IMG/VR virus record: IMGVR_UViG_3300046796_000315
Location: 1-33,692 of that record
Direction: 5' to 3' (one strand)
DNA from: a virus
DNA length: 33,692 nt
The translations under genes and the position numbers were made by a program. The notes beneath the pieces are model-generated. The model did no database searches, had not been told where the DNA came from, and was given only the letters and a program-made list of their open reading frames with translations. Positions 1 to 6,169 of the stretch are shown one piece after another. Numbering within the stretch: the first letter of the stretch is position 1; each line of letters opens with the position of its first letter.

Positions 1-687
1 CTGAATGGTCAGCGTGATATCGGACAGCGCCTTCTGGATCTGCTCCATCGCGAAGGGCATCGCCATGAGCTCCTGAGTGTAGGGATCCTGCCGGAACCAC
101 CGATCCTTGAAATCGGTGTAGGATTCACCCAGCCGCTTGCCGAAATCCAGGAACCAGCATTGGCCCCAGAGGTCTTTCAGACCGTTCGGAGAAGGGGTAC
201 CCGTGAGATTGATCCACCGGCCTGTCTTGCGCGCAATGGTGGATAGTTTCTTCGATCTGGCGGTACCGTGTGTGAGACGAAACCCCTTCAGTTTGGTGGA
301 TTCGTCGGACACAACAGTCTTGAAGGGCCACTTCCCGTTCAGCTGATCGAGCAACCACGGGATGTTCTCGTAGTTGATCGTGTAGACGTCGGCCTTTTTG
401 TGGAGCGCCCTGCGGCGGTCCTCCGGATCCCCGATGATCGGAGAGATCCGCATGCCGTCAAGGTGATCCCATTTATTTCGCTCAGGAGGCCACACGTCGC
501 GCGCAACGCGCAGAGGGGCCAGTACCAGAGCCGGGAACATTGAGGAGCCTGCCATCATCAGGATATCGAAGGCAGTGAGCACTCCGCTGGTCTTCCCTGA
601 GCCCATGTCGGCCCAGATGTTGCACCGCGGCGTGTCGAGGATGAAGTTGGTGATTACCTTTTGCCAAGGTCTTGGTGTGAATTTCAT
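1..687 (-). CDS. SNF2-family DEAD-box helicase, N-terminal part (runs off the left edge)
   Basis: The 229 visible codons form helicase lobe 1 of a phage SNF2-type ATPase. A Walker A motif, ADMGSGKT, lies at about residues 26-33. The DExx box reads VVSDES at about 125-130, and motif III reads LTGTPSPNG at about 161-169. The C-terminal helicase lobe lies outside the window. Its ATG overlaps the stop of the upstream 59-residue gene (ATGA). It sits at the end of the replication block beside a VRR-NUC nuclease and family A polymerase, a common phage gene neighbourhood. Such proteins are known or expected to remodel DNA during phage replication or recombination; the exact role is inferred. The family call is firm, the substrate is not. 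Confidence 0.9.
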   Translation of the reverse strand, partial: MKFTPRPWQKVITNFILDTPRCNIWADMGSGKTSGVLTAFDILMMAGSSMFPALVLAPLRVARDVWPPERNKWDHLDGMRISPIIGDPEDRRRALHKKADVYTINYENIPWLLDQLNGKWPFKTVVSDESTKLKGFRLTHGTARSKKLSTIARKTGRWINLTGTPSPNGLKDLWGQCWFLDFGKRLGESYTDFKDRWFRQDPYTQELMAMPFAMEQIQKALSDITLTIQ

Positions 688-863
688 TTTTCGTACTTAT
701 TCCGGTGACCGATTCTGTCTAAGGAACAATGTCTACACATTCCGCCAATCTCACTATATTCATGCTTCGGGTCGATGACTTTCACCTTGCCTGCTTTCAG
801 AAAAGCGTACGGCTTCGGGTGATGCGTCGGGTAAACGGTGAATGACTTCTCCAAATATTTCAT
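684..863 (-). CDS. small hypothetical protein with one CxxC pair (59 aa)
   Basis: A 59-codon reading frame starts at an ATG directly after the stop of the VRR-NUC gene and ends in a 4-nt ATGA overlap with the helicase. The end of the VRR-NUC gene supplies its Shine-Dalgarno sequence (GGAGGAAT, about 6 nt upstream). The product begins MKYLEKSF and has a short basic, His-rich stretch, a single CRHC pair near residues 43-46 and a charged C-terminus. One CxxC with nearby histidines could bind a metal, but nothing identifies a function. The tight coupling on both sides is the main evidence that it is a real gene. Confidence 0.7.
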   Translation of the reverse strand: MKYLEKSFTVYPTHHPKPYAFLKAGKVKVIDPKHEYSEIGGMCRHCSLDRIGHRNKYEK

Positions 864-1277
864 CTATTCCTCCCACCATCCGGTTGGCTCTTTGATTCCG
901 ACAATGATAGCATTTTTCCGCGGGTAGTTCACGATGCCGTCCAGGATTTCATCAATCACTTTCTTGGACAGGTAGAGCGGCACCGCCTGCTGCTTGAGAG
1001 CTCTGACTTGCATATCGATCCACGCATCGATCAACTCGATGGTGTTCAGGACGTTGACGAACTGGCCCTGCGCCTCGAGATCTCGGCGCTGAACCGACTG
1101 CGTCGGTCGCAGCTTCTTCGTTGTTGATGCTTTCGTTTCGATGAAGAAGATGTAGCCGAACAGGAACACGATGCGGTCAGGCACTCCGTTGTTGCCCGGG
1201 CTTACCCACTTCTTGCAGCGCCCGCCGAAGGAATGCACGCGTTTGACCAGATGTTGTTCAATCTTGGATTCTCTCAT
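864..1277 (-). CDS. VRR-NUC domain nuclease (PD-(D/E)xK superfamily)
   Basis: The 137-residue protein is about the size of a stand-alone phage VRR-NUC protein. The active-site pattern is visible: GVPDR at 31-35 (Asp34), ETK at 47-49 (Glu47, Lys49), and a downstream Gln-containing helix (PTQSVQ). Members of this family are metal-dependent structure-specific nucleases, and phage copies sit next to SNF2 helicases and family A polymerases, as here. It probably processes branched replication or recombination intermediates. Its start overlaps the stop of the upstream secreted protein by 4 nt. About 45 residues follow the core nuclease motifs and show no recognised feature. Confidence 0.88.
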   Translation of the reverse strand: MRESKIEQHLVKRVHSFGGRCKKWVSPGNNGVPDRIVFLFGYIFFIETKASTTKKLRPTQSVQRRDLEAQGQFVNVLNTIELIDAWIDMQVRALKQQAVPLYLSKKVIDEILDGIVNYPRKNAIIVGIKEPTGWWEE

Positions 1278-1588
1278 CGCTTCCTCCCGTTGCCATTTCC
1301 CTTCGGCTTATTAATCGTGAAGGATGCGATCGGAGACGAACCAATATTGGGCATCGTCCCATCGCAGATTCCTCCACCGTTTTTGTCTGCAGCCTTCGCG
1401 CTGACATAGTGGGTGCCGCTTGACAACCGTGAGGTGTCCAGAGTGTATTGATACGTTCCGTCCAGCGACGGCTGAGTGATCTTTGAGCTCACAGCGACAC
1501 CGTTCAGATAGAACTGGACCCATGCCACCCCGCAGCCCTCGTCGGTTGCCGTAGCGACCAGCAGGAGAAATAAAAGCAGGTTCTTCAT
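1274..1588 (-). CDS. secreted Ig-like domain protein (104 aa)
   Basis: The protein begins with a hydrophobic signal peptide (MKNLLLFLLLVATA). An approximately 70-residue beta-rich stretch follows, with the spacing of a bacterial Ig-like domain (VQFYLNGV, YTLDTSRLSSGTHYVSAKA), and the C-terminus is Gly/Asn/Lys-rich. Cys19 follows DEG, a poor lipobox, so a lipoprotein is unlikely. It overlaps both neighbours by 4 nt, so it is co-translated with a membrane coiled-coil protein and the VRR-NUC nuclease. A secreted protein in a replication block is unusual. It may change the host surface or be a divergent lysis partner, but neither role is shown. Confidence 0.7.
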   Translation of the reverse strand: MKNLLLFLLLVATATDEGCGVAWVQFYLNGVAVSSKITQPSLDGTYQYTLDTSRLSSGTHYVSAKAADKNGGGICDGTMPNIGSSPIASFTINKPKGNGNGRKR

Positions 1589-1920
1589 TTGCTGGCCTGC
1601 TTGTCGATGTAGGACTGCGGCTGGGCGCCGCGGTACAGGTTTTCGATGAACGCTTTGATCTGTTCATCGCGCTGGTACAGTTCCTCGATTTGCTGTTGCT
1701 GCTTTTTCGCAAACTCGGCCAGGGCGACGGTGCGTTTGCTCAGTTCCTGCAGGTCTTCACCGATCCGCGGATCGACGGCAGTTGCTTCGACCGGCGCCTG
1801 TTCCTTCTGAGAATGTACTCCCATGAAGTACCCGCCCATTGTGCAGATTAGATAGAAGGCGAACACCAAAGCCACCTTCAGCAATCTGGCGCATTCACTA
1901 TCGTTTCTCGTATCGCTCAT
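1585..1920 (-). CDS. membrane-anchored coiled-coil protein (111 aa)
   Basis: After a short charged N-terminus there is one transmembrane helix at about residues 14-35. A Gln/Glu/Lys-rich region with coiled-coil character follows to about residue 95. A GGAAGG Shine-Dalgarno sequence lies about 8 nt upstream of the ATG, and the start lies 23 nt inside the polymerase gene. N-in/C-out topology with a periplasmic coiled coil resembles an inner-membrane spanin. The overlapping downstream gene encodes a secreted protein, but without a proper lipobox. A spanin pair is therefore only one possibility. The gene is outside the plus-strand lysis cassette. Confidence 0.65.
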   Translation of the reverse strand: MSDTRNDSECARLLKVALVFAFYLICTMGGYFMGVHSQKEQAPVEATAVDPRIGEDLQELSKRTVALAEFAKKQQQQIEELYQRDEQIKAFIENLYRGAQPQSYIDKQASK

Positions 1921-3916
1921 TTTCGTACCCTTCCGCCTCGAGTGGAAGACCCGGGGCCCATTTTGGAACTGTCTGCATGATCTTATTGAATGCCGCGAAA
2001 GTCAAACCCAAAATCTTTGCGACCTCCGCGACAATCTCGTCGTGAACGTGAAGGACCACCCGAATAAGGTTATCATGCATTCGGAGTATCGCATCCCGCA
2101 GTAAATCACGAGCCACTGCTTGGACAATATTCTCACAGAATTTCCCTCCGTAGGTTTTCGTTCGGACCCATGCCTTGTTGCGCCACGACATGTAAGTGAT
2201 CTCGCCGCTGGGCATGATCTTCGGCTTAGCGTAGCAAAGGAACCGGCCTGATGGCAACTTGATTCTCAGCCACGTCTTGTTCGCATCGAAGGTGAGCATT
2301 CCCACATGAATCTTCAGCGTGGGATCCTGCGCTTCAATGACTCTGACGGCAGCTTCCTGCAGCTGATACCAGAACGATTGAATGGCAGGGTTGGCGCGCC
2401 GGTAGCGCAGCTTCAACGTGTCGCAGGCGCAATAGGCCTCTTTGCTCAGGCCATATGTCAGGCCGCTGATCAGGGCATCGTCCCATGCCTCATACGATTT
2501 CTCTTCCGGAACCACCTGCCGGCCGATCTCCTCGAGGTCCAGCCCATATACCAAGGCCATGTTAATGAAGGCGCCCACGCCGCCCTGATAGCCCAACGCC
2601 AGTTCCATGACTTTCCCAATCTGGCGACGAGGATCCTTTTTCGTGACGCTGCCAGGCGGAAGATTGAAGGCCTCTTCGTAGATGCGGCAGTACATGTCTT
2701 CTTTGTTCTTGAATGCCCTCACCTTCCAATCTTCACCGGCCAGCCATGCATTCACCCTGCCCTCGATGGCGGAGTAGTCTGAGACGAACAGCGTGCAGCC
2801 TTCAGCCGCAACAATGAGGCCTCGGAGAACATTCATGCAGGCTACACCGATCGGAGCGAACAGCGGAACGGCAGACTGGAAGCCGTTGCGGATTAACTCA
2901 ATCACACATCGGATGTCATGCAGTTTGAGAGTAGGGCGAGGAAGATTTTGTGGCTGGAATATCCTACCTGCCCAACGCGCGGTGCGTGCCGCTCCTGCAA
3001 ACTGAAGCGTACCGCGCAGTCGACCGTCGAGGCCAACACATTCGAGTAGACGCTTGAACTTGCTGGTTGAGGTTTTCGCCGCGGCGAGACGGACTTTGAG
3101 GAGCTCTTTCGTTGCTTCGTCGATGCTCTCATCTTCTAAAGCCTCCTGAATGGTAGACGCACTGAGATCCCTGAGGACGCAGCCTTGCTTTTCGCAGAGA
3201 AAAAGCAGTAGTTTATCTCGCTGCGTAGCAGCAGTGACTGAACCACATGTACGAATCCAAACCTCGTCGTCAAGTCGATCTTTTTCTTTTTTGAGCGATT
3301 CGATTGCTCGTTCTGCAAGTTGGACATCGACTTTAAATCCTCTCTCGTTGATGATCTGATCGACGTGCCACATCCGGAGCTCTTCTCCGACGTAGTTCCA
3401 GTTGGGAGTGCGTTTGATGCACTCGCGCATAGCAGTGATGTCATTGATGGCGTATTCGATAAACAGCTGCCACTCCGGATCGTTCTTCAGGACAGCAGGG
3501 CCGCAGCAGAACTTCCGGATCAGCCGCTTGCCGTCTGCGATCTTCGCATCCTCCACTGGCACATCGAGAACCGTGCAGAGCGCTCCCAGAGCCCCGGGCA
3601 GGCCATGAGACAAAGCCATAGCCATGCTGCAGCGCCACTTGAAAATGTCCGTCTCGAGTTTGCAGAGTTTGCGGGTGACCATCCGATCGAAGAACGCGTT
3701 ATGCGCCCAGATCTCGTCAGCCATCAGAATCGCGCTGAGCAAGGGCAGAGGCATCGTCGGACTGTCATGAACGAAGTCATGATAGTGAACTGGCCCATCG
3801 TCGATGGCCCACGTTGCCAGCAGAGGCTTCGCGCCGTCCAGATAGACATCAGTGCCGCGGCGAATCGCGACCTTGCTCCAGGTTTCGTAGTCCAGATATA
3901 AACGCAAGGGCTTCAT
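1898..3916 (-). CDS. family A DNA polymerase with 3'-5' exonuclease domain
   Basis: The 672-residue replicative polymerase has an N-terminal DnaQ-like proofreading domain: DYET (Asp9, Glu11), AHNAFFDR around 71-78, and YAIND at 155-159. The C-terminal polymerase domain is complete. Motif A is DYSAIEGR (Asp379), motif B runs from Lys434 to Tyr442 (KVMELALGY), and motif C is HVHDE (Asp625, Glu626). All catalytic positions are intact and there is no 5'-3' exonuclease domain, as is usual for phage family A polymerases. It starts 4 nt inside the end of an HNH nuclease gene. With the helicase, VRR-NUC, DUF2800 and DUF2815 genes it forms the replication module. Confidence 0.95.
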   Translation of the reverse strand: MKPLRLYLDYETWSKVAIRRGTDVYLDGAKPLLATWAIDDGPVHYHDFVHDSPTMPLPLLSAILMADEIWAHNAFFDRMVTRKLCKLETDIFKWRCSMAMALSHGLPGALGALCTVLDVPVEDAKIADGKRLIRKFCCGPAVLKNDPEWQLFIEYAINDITAMRECIKRTPNWNYVGEELRMWHVDQIINERGFKVDVQLAERAIESLKKEKDRLDDEVWIRTCGSVTAATQRDKLLLFLCEKQGCVLRDLSASTIQEALEDESIDEATKELLKVRLAAAKTSTSKFKRLLECVGLDGRLRGTLQFAGAARTARWAGRIFQPQNLPRPTLKLHDIRCVIELIRNGFQSAVPLFAPIGVACMNVLRGLIVAAEGCTLFVSDYSAIEGRVNAWLAGEDWKVRAFKNKEDMYCRIYEEAFNLPPGSVTKKDPRRQIGKVMELALGYQGGVGAFINMALVYGLDLEEIGRQVVPEEKSYEAWDDALISGLTYGLSKEAYCACDTLKLRYRRANPAIQSFWYQLQEAAVRVIEAQDPTLKIHVGMLTFDANKTWLRIKLPSGRFLCYAKPKIMPSGEITYMSWRNKAWVRTKTYGGKFCENIVQAVARDLLRDAILRMHDNLIRVVLHVHDEIVAEVAKILGLTFAAFNKIMQTVPKWAPGLPLEAEGYENERYEKR

Positions 3917-4242
3917 TTATATTTCTCCAGATACTGGCCGGCCATTCGGAGCAAATGCAGGCTATCGTCGAATTTTCCAAGGCCCGTATTGCACTTCGTA
4001 CATAAGAGCCCACGAACTTTTCCGGTTCGGTGACAGTGATCCACGTTCATTCTCTTTTCGAAAGGGCTGATTCCACAAATCGCGCATTTATTTCCTTGCC
4101 GATCTGCTAGTGTTTGGTATTCTTCCGGAGTCAAGCCATACTTTCTCATGTTGGTCCGAAAAGCAAGGAATTTCTGGCGCTCTGGGTTCTTTTCAGCCCA
4201 ACTCTTCGCTCTAATTCTGTCTTTCAGTGTCGATGGCCGCAT
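3913..4242 (-). CDS. Endonuclease VII-type HNH nuclease, copy 1
   Basis: The 109-residue protein has a basic N-terminus and a zinc-bound HNH core of the recombination endonuclease VII type. It shows Cys53/Cys56 (CAIC), the DHCH catalytic segment at 68-71, RGLLC with Cys81/Cys84, and the Asn85 of the CN pair. The C-terminal LLRMAGQYL helix is shared with three other copies in this window. It lies between the RNA cluster gene and the polymerase, overlapping both. Members of this family include Holliday-junction resolvases and free-standing homing nucleases. Position next to a polymerase gene and the presence of scattered copies favour homing behaviour, but a resolvase role is also possible. Confidence 0.85.
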   Translation of the reverse strand: MRPSTLKDRIRAKSWAEKNPERQKFLAFRTNMRKYGLTPEEYQTLADRQGNKCAICGISPFEKRMNVDHCHRTGKVRGLLCTKCNTGLGKFDDSLHLLRMAGQYLEKYK

Positions 4243-4454
4243 ATAGCAGAATTCGTAATAAAAGCGTCGTAATTTTCAGCATATTGCAGAGCAGTTTCCA
4301 TGCAGCGGTCTGGATCAATATCGCGGAACACCTTCAGTTTCTCCATGGTGGGAGTCATACCCTGCAGCACGATCATCGCCTCGCCGTCCTGTGAGAAAAA
4401 GATGTCAGGCATGAAGCCCGCATCCTTCACCTTCTGGATCCACGCGTTCATCAT
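4224..4454 (-). CDS. hypothetical protein (about 76 aa)
   Basis: The product, beginning MMNAWIQKVK, is a small alpha/beta-looking protein without a recognised domain. Residues up to about 30 suggest a helix and two strands, and the rest is helical. The ATG at 4454 is preferred because GAAGG lies 5 nt upstream. An alternative ATG at 4487 would add 11 residues but has no Shine-Dalgarno sequence and abuts the 3' end of the tRNA-like element at 4493. The gene overlaps the start of HNH copy 1 by 19 nt, so the two are probably translated together. Confidence 0.6.
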   Translation of the reverse strand: MMNAWIQKVKDAGFMPDIFFSQDGEAMIVLQGMTPTMEKLKVFRDIDPDRCMETALQYAENYDAFITNSAICGHRH

Positions 4455-4492
4455 TGTTGCCTTCTTTCGTTTGAAAAAGCTGAACATAAAAT

Positions 4493-4563
4493 TGGTGGCA
4501 GTGCCGGTTCGTCGATCCGGATCTCCTTTGCGCCAAGGGCTCTACGTCTTGAGCTACACTACC
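4493..4563 (-). tRNA. tRNA-like element with encoded CCA, shortened anticodon region
   Basis: The minus strand has a seven-pair acceptor stem (GGTAGTG with CACTGCC, one G-U pair), then A73 and an encoded CCA. The D stem is perfect (GCTC with GAGC) and there is a CCGG/CCGG T-stem. The element is about five bases short in the anticodon/variable region: CCTT and AAGG enclose only GGCGCA. The D loop lacks GG and the T loop lacks the usual TTC. It starts 2-3 nt after the neighbouring tRNA-like element, as in phage tRNA clusters. It may be a decaying tRNA or a tRNA-shaped RNA; no anticodon can be assigned safely. Confidence 0.5.
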
Positions 4564-4566
4564 AGT

Positions 4567-4636
4567 TCCCCAAGCAGGATTCGAACCTGCGCACCCCGAT
4601 TTTCTGTCGGGTAACATACCATTCGTTCATTGGGGA
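4567..4636 (-). tRNA. tRNA, possible tRNA-Phe(GAA) with A33
   Basis: A complete cloverleaf can be drawn. The acceptor is TCCCCAA with TTGGGGA, the D-arm contains GG, the anticodon stem is CCCGA with TCGGG, and the T arm GCAGG-TTCGAAT-CCTGC is canonical. The discriminator base is A and no CCA is encoded. The seven-base anticodon loop CAGAAAA would give anticodon GAA (Phe), but position 33 is A instead of the nearly universal U. The T and acceptor arms are convincing. The identity is tentative, and the A33 may mean that it does not work normally in translation. Confidence 0.65.
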
Positions 4637-4823
4637 GCCAGATCAACAGGACATTTACCTGCTTTCATGGCATCGTTCTCTGCCCGAAATTTTTACAGCC
4701 AATTTACCCTCGGGCTTAACGGGGTGATCCCGGCGGCACTGGCCTCTGTCGCAGTCCTGACGGACATATTACCCTGCCAAATATGCAGTGCGTTGCTAGG
4801 AGATTGCAGCGGCGCCTGACAGC

Positions 4824-4894
4824 GTTTCAAGTGGGGATCGAACCCACCCCATCCTCGGTTGCCCGTGATCCCTGTCCTTCAGGTTTGTTGAAAC
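4824..4894 (-). tRNA. tRNA-like element with aberrant anticodon arm
   Basis: The acceptor stem is perfect (GTTTCAA with TTGAAAC), the T arm GTGGG-TTCGATC-CCCAC is canonical, and the 71-nt length is that of a tRNA. A CCTG/CAGG hairpin with loop AAGGA takes the place of the D arm. The anticodon region instead folds as CGG-GCAA-CCG, so no seven-base anticodon loop forms in the expected place. It may be a degenerate tRNA or a tRNA mimic. A 34-codon ORF also crosses the element, but the compensating stems argue for RNA. Confidence 0.5.
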
Positions 4895-4969
4895 AACTGC
4901 AGCATTTCTGCCTGGCGATTCCCATCATATTTTTAGTCCTGTGATCTATCGCTTAAAACCTGAAGGACC

Positions 4970-4988
4970 GCAGGAGCGCGACTCCTGC
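4970..4988 (-). other. stem-loop GCAGGAG/CTCCTGC
   Basis: Seven perfectly paired bases enclose a five-base loop. It lies between the long inverted repeat next to DUF2815 and the first tRNA-like element. There is no T-run after it on the minus strand, so it is not a standard terminator. RNA processing or a pause site is possible. Confidence 0.45.
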
Positions 4989-4996
4989 ATACTCAA

Positions 4997-5062
4997 GACC
5001 CCGATCGGGAATAATTAGTCTCACTTGTTTAATTAAGGAGCTAGAAGTTCCCGATCGGGACC
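4997..5062. repeat. inverted repeat whose arms are each palindromic (CCCGATCGGG)
   Basis: The left arm at 4997-5011 (GACCCCGATCGGGAA) and the right arm at 5048-5062 (TTCCCGATCGGGACC) are inverted copies that differ at two positions. Each arm itself contains the perfect palindrome CCCGATCGGG. The 36-bp centre is AT-rich. It begins 5 bp after the DUF2815 stop codon. It can form one long hairpin or two short ones, so it might be a processing site, a weak terminator or a protein-binding site. Confidence 0.7.
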
Positions 5063-5067
5063 ATCCT

Positions 5068-5688
5068 TTATGTGAACAGGTCCGAAGCACTGCCTCCGCC
5101 GACGGTATTGGTTTCACCGTCAACAGCTTCGAACTCATCCACTGAAGCCGTGCCGCCGCCGCTGAACGCTTCGCCCGGACGATAGAACTGCACGCCGAGA
5201 AGATTCGCGTTGATGCGCTTCCCGAAGCTGTTGTTCTGCGTCCAGAACGAGATCTGAGCCACGACGTAGCAGCCAGAGTACAGTTCGCCGGATTCCTCTG
5301 TGATAAGGTTCGGCTTGTCTTTGGTGCCGGGATTCGCCCGCAGATACAAGGGCTTCGTTTCGTTGGACGCGCTGATGTAGTAGTGCCCAGCGTATCCATC
5401 GTACGACTTGATGTCGCCATCATACAGGCAGATCTTGTTCTCTGCCCGCAGTTCCTTGATGACCTGCTCGACCTTGTCTTTCCACTCCAGAGTGGCAAGG
5501 CGCATCAGTTCGTCCTTGATGGCTACGACCACCGGATTGACCAGACCATCGGGACCGAGCTTCGGGATCAGAAACTTGGCGCTGTACTTCTTCTTTTTCC
5601 CGGGCTCGTTTTTATACGATCCAGGCGTGAAGAGGTTCTGCGTGAACGCCAACCGAACATTTTTCAACTTAAGCTTTTCTCCAGTCAT
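5068..5688 (-). CDS. DUF2815 family phage protein (putative single-strand DNA-binding protein)
   Basis: The 206-residue protein matches the DUF2815 pattern. It has an early LKLKNVRLAF strand, then YSAKFLIPK, a conserved CLYDGD segment and a beta-rich core ending around GVQFYRPGEAF. The tail is disordered, Gly/Ser/Asp-rich and acidic, similar in style to SSB tails. The start with TAGGAG 6 nt upstream is chosen over an in-frame ATG 57 nt earlier that lacks a site. DUF2815 genes usually accompany DUF2800 and family A polymerase genes in phages. An ssDNA-binding role is proposed for the family, not shown here. Confidence 0.85.
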   Translation of the reverse strand: MTGEKLKLKNVRLAFTQNLFTPGSYKNEPGKKKKYSAKFLIPKLGPDGLVNPVVVAIKDELMRLATLEWKDKVEQVIKELRAENKICLYDGDIKSYDGYAGHYYISASNETKPLYLRANPGTKDKPNLITEESGELYSGCYVVAQISFWTQNNSFGKRINANLLGVQFYRPGEAFSGGGTASVDEFEAVDGETNTVGGGSASDLFT

Positions 5689-5696
5689 TTTTTCTC

Positions 5697-5870
5697 CTAT
5701 TCTACTTTGATGTTTTTCAACGTTACCTGCGCGAACCGGATGCAATCACTGCATGCGGGTTTTGTTAAGAGATCCTCGAGTGCTTTTCGAAGATCTCGTT
5801 TCTCACGAAGAAGTCTCTCACAGACCGCGTTGGGGTGTCTATAAAATTCGTCTTCGAGAATGTATTCCAT
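5697..5870 (-). CDS. small hypothetical protein with CxxC (57 aa)
   Basis: This 57-codon frame starts in a TGATG overlap with the stop of the upstream 99-residue gene and ends 8 nt before the DUF2815 start. The product begins MEYILEDEF and has a long charged helix (residues about 15-35) and a CSDC pair at about 40-43. It looks like a small helical DNA- or protein-binding factor. No family is recognised. The exact junctions with both neighbours are the main evidence that it is real. Confidence 0.65.
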   Translation of the reverse strand: MEYILEDEFYRHPNAVCERLLREKRDLRKALEDLLTKPACSDCIRFAQVTLKNIKVE

Positions 5871-6169
5871 CAGACTGTCGCCGCGGCCAGTGCCTTAGCT
5901 GTCCTCTTGGCCTTCTTCATGGCCTTGCGCTGGACCTTCGTCCCGCGGAACTTGTCGACGCGAATGAAGCAGATCGGTGCTTCGACGCCAGAGCGCAGGC
6001 GGGCAACCTTCACTGCGTACTTGTGGCCTGAGCGCATCTCGAAGAACGGTTGGCCCTTCGGCAGCGCGTTAGCGACTGCCACTGGCGAAACGATCGTGAC
6101 CTTCTGCTCCGGCTTTGCCTTCCACGCGTGGCGATCTTCCTTCGGGGTCTTCTTAAACAAAGAGATCAT
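5870..6169 (-). CDS. basic hypothetical protein (99 aa)
   Basis: The product is strongly basic, especially at the C-terminus (KVQRKAMKKAKRTAKAL), and has a short beta-rich centre (GHKYAVKVARL). It starts 17 nt inside the end of the DUF2800 gene and has GAGGAG 7 nt in front of its ATG. Position between DUF2800 and DUF2815 suggests an accessory nucleic-acid-binding role in replication. No family is recognised. Confidence 0.65.
   Translation of the reverse strand: MISLFKKTPKEDRHAWKAKPEQKVTIVSPVAVANALPKGQPFFEMRSGHKYAVKVARLRSGVEAPICFIRVDKFRGTKVQRKAMKKAKRTAKALAAATV

Larger units (their letters stand above)
4488..5067 (-). other. RNA-rich region without a convincing protein gene
   Basis: Between DUF2815 and the small gene at 4454, about 580 bp hold three tRNA-like elements and two further stem-loops. 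Between the tRNA-like elements at 4636 and 4824 only ORFs of up to about 24 codons are seen. One of these, near 4777, has a GCAGGG sequence in front of its ATG, but nothing else supports it. A hairpin with GCCCG/CGGGC at its base lies around 4685-4718. The whole stretch reads in the same direction as the early genes. Confidence 0.6.

Noticed and set aside
1274-1588. Outer-membrane spanin lipoprotein
   Set aside because: The cysteine after the signal peptide is preceded by Asp-Glu-Gly, which does not fit a lipobox, and the rest looks Ig-like.
2306-2782. Long plus-strand frame of 158 codons inside the DNA polymerase gene
   Set aside because: It lies fully antisense to the polymerase catalytic region, whose motifs are intact; no ribosome site or family match supports it.
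4744-4777. 24-codon gene between the tRNA-like elements
   Set aside because: A GCAGGG lies before the ATG, but the peptide has no features, and the frame does not join neighbouring genes.
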